The translations under genes and the position numbers were made by a program. From assembly GCA_019747165.1 (NCBI GenBank), contig JAIERC010000417.1, positions 1-5,653 on the forward strand: a stretch of 5,653 nucleotides of DNA, written 5' to 3'. Positions 5,186 to 5,653 of this stretch are shown piece after piece (within the stretch, counting starts at the first letter, position 1; each line of letters starts with the position of its first letter). Source of the DNA: Sphingomonas sp. (GTDB lineage: Bacteria > Pseudomonadota > Alphaproteobacteria > Sphingomonadales > Sphingomonadaceae). The notes below the pieces were generated by a model. That model had not been told where the DNA came from. It saw only the letters and a list, made by a program, of their open reading frames with translations, and made no database searches.

Positions 5186-5491
5186 TCAGCGTTTGTCGAA
5201 CAAGTCAAGTTCATAGGCGATCGATGCTTCGACCAGATCGTCCCACAAGGCCGCGATCGCGGCGTCGGGCAGGCCGAGCTTGGCGGCTTCAGCGCGGGCA
5301 TTGGCGATCACCAGCGCCTTGCGCGCTTCATCGCGGACCTTGTCGCGAGTCGGCTTGATCCGCGCGGCGGCGGCCATATAGGCAAAGCGCCGTGCCAACA
5401 GCGCGATCAAATCGCGATCGACCTGATCGACGCCAGCGCGGACCTCGGCCATGGTCATGCAGTCGGGGCCGTCAAGGATGGTGTCTGTCAT
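5186..5491 (-). CDS. Chorismate mutase, AroQ class
   Basis: A 101-residue all-helical AroQ-type chorismate mutase, which converts chorismate to prephenate on the way to phenylalanine and tyrosine. Helix 1 carries the typical MAEVRAGVDQVDRDLIALLARR (14-35, read as two parts: Arg18 and Arg34/35). Lys46 in ARIKP corresponds to the substrate-binding lysine; VRDEAR (52-57) and LWDDLVEASIAYEL (82-95) follow. The position of the E. coli catalytic Gln88 appears to be held by a glutamate (probably Glu88), a substitution known in some AroQ enzymes. No DAHP synthase, prephenate dehydratase or dehydrogenase domain is attached, so it is monofunctional. The related isochorismate-pyruvate lyase (PchB) is possible but less likely with no siderophore genes in view. 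The ATG at 5491 lacks a clear ribosome site; in-frame ATGs at 5458 and 5452 are alternatives. It converges on trmJ, ending 15 bases from it, with no clear terminator between. Confidence 0.9.
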   Translation of the reverse strand: MTDTILDGPDCMTMAEVRAGVDQVDRDLIALLARRFAYMAAAARIKPTRDKVRDEARKALVIANARAEAAKLGLPDAAIAALWDDLVEASIAYELDLFDKR

Positions 5492-5653
5492 GGCCCGCGC
5501 TTTTGGCGAACCGGTGCGCGCCTGTCCAGCGTAACGCGCCCAGCTTGACTCAACTGATCAGCCCCGCTAACCGCCCGCCTTCGCAAATGGCCCCGCACCC
5601 CGGTGAAGCGGTGGCCCTGTTTCGGTCCTCAACAGATCAGCACAGAGCGATGA
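5492..5653. other. Intergenic region upstream of the chorismate mutase
   Basis: No gene is supported here. It must hold the chorismate mutase promoter on the minus strand, but no good -35/-10 pair was found. It contains two adjoining small palindromes, TTGACTCAA (5545-5553) and CTGATCAG (5554-5561). CAACTGATCAGC (5551-5562) recurs at 5630-5641 with one base changed. An imperfect hairpin (CACC 5596-5599 with GGTG 5610-5613, extended by GGC/GCC) lies between. The window ends in ATGA; whether the ATG at 5650 opens a gene cannot be judged from one codon. Confidence 0.4.

Noticed and set aside
5650..5653. Terminal ATGA considered as the start of another gene or the end of one
   Set aside because: A single codon at the window edge with no clear ribosome site cannot be assigned.

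Overview
The window looks like a GC-rich chromosomal segment from an alphaproteobacterium, most likely a sphingomonad (Sphingomonadales). This rests on recalled similarity of the protein texts (SHMT N-terminus, AroQ, TrmJ, RskA-type anti-sigma) and on the palindromic repeat with core CTGAGCGAAGTCGAAG, which I remember as abundant in sphingomonads. No database search was possible. I see no tRNA, rRNA, CRISPR array or classical insertion sequence.

Layout. (1) Positions 32-1319, minus strand: an ECF sigma factor followed by its overlapping membrane anti-sigma factor of the RskA type, a likely self-contained stress-response switch. (2) Positions 1320-1496: a divergent control region. (3) Positions 1497-5170, plus strand: a tightly packed row of housekeeping genes: rpiB, glyA (4-base overlap), a 50-residue one-helix membrane protein (2-base gap), nrdR (no gap), then, after 145 bases of repeat-rich DNA, a 376-residue ORF joining a GIY-YIG nuclease domain to the tRNA ribose methyltransferase TrmJ. 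(4) Positions 5186-5491, minus strand: an AroQ-type chorismate mutase converging on trmJ. (5) Positions 5492-5653: non-coding, with small palindromes; the last bases ATGA may or may not open another gene.

The most unusual part is 3936-5170. Four copies of a 28-base REP-like palindrome lie in mirror order (+ - [GIY-YIG] - +) around the GIY-YIG domain. The two inner copies form a perfect 29-base direct repeat 336 bases apart. The outer-right pair lies inside the reading frame and is translated as the linker between nuclease and methyltransferase. Between the two domains there is no ATG, GTG or TTG in the TrmJ frame, so this trmJ seems to depend on the start codon of the nuclease, or on one TTG inside the nuclease domain. 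The simplest reading is that a REP-flanked GIY-YIG cassette landed at the 5' end of trmJ in an nrdR-trmJ operon and took over its translation start. The four repeats also show paired base changes consistent with a conserved hairpin.

Together, the plus-strand genes serve pentose phosphate and one-carbon metabolism (RpiB, GlyA), deoxyribonucleotide supply (NrdR) and tRNA modification (TrmJ), a plausible growth-linked operon. The sigma/anti-sigma pair appears to be a separate unit sharing only the upstream region.
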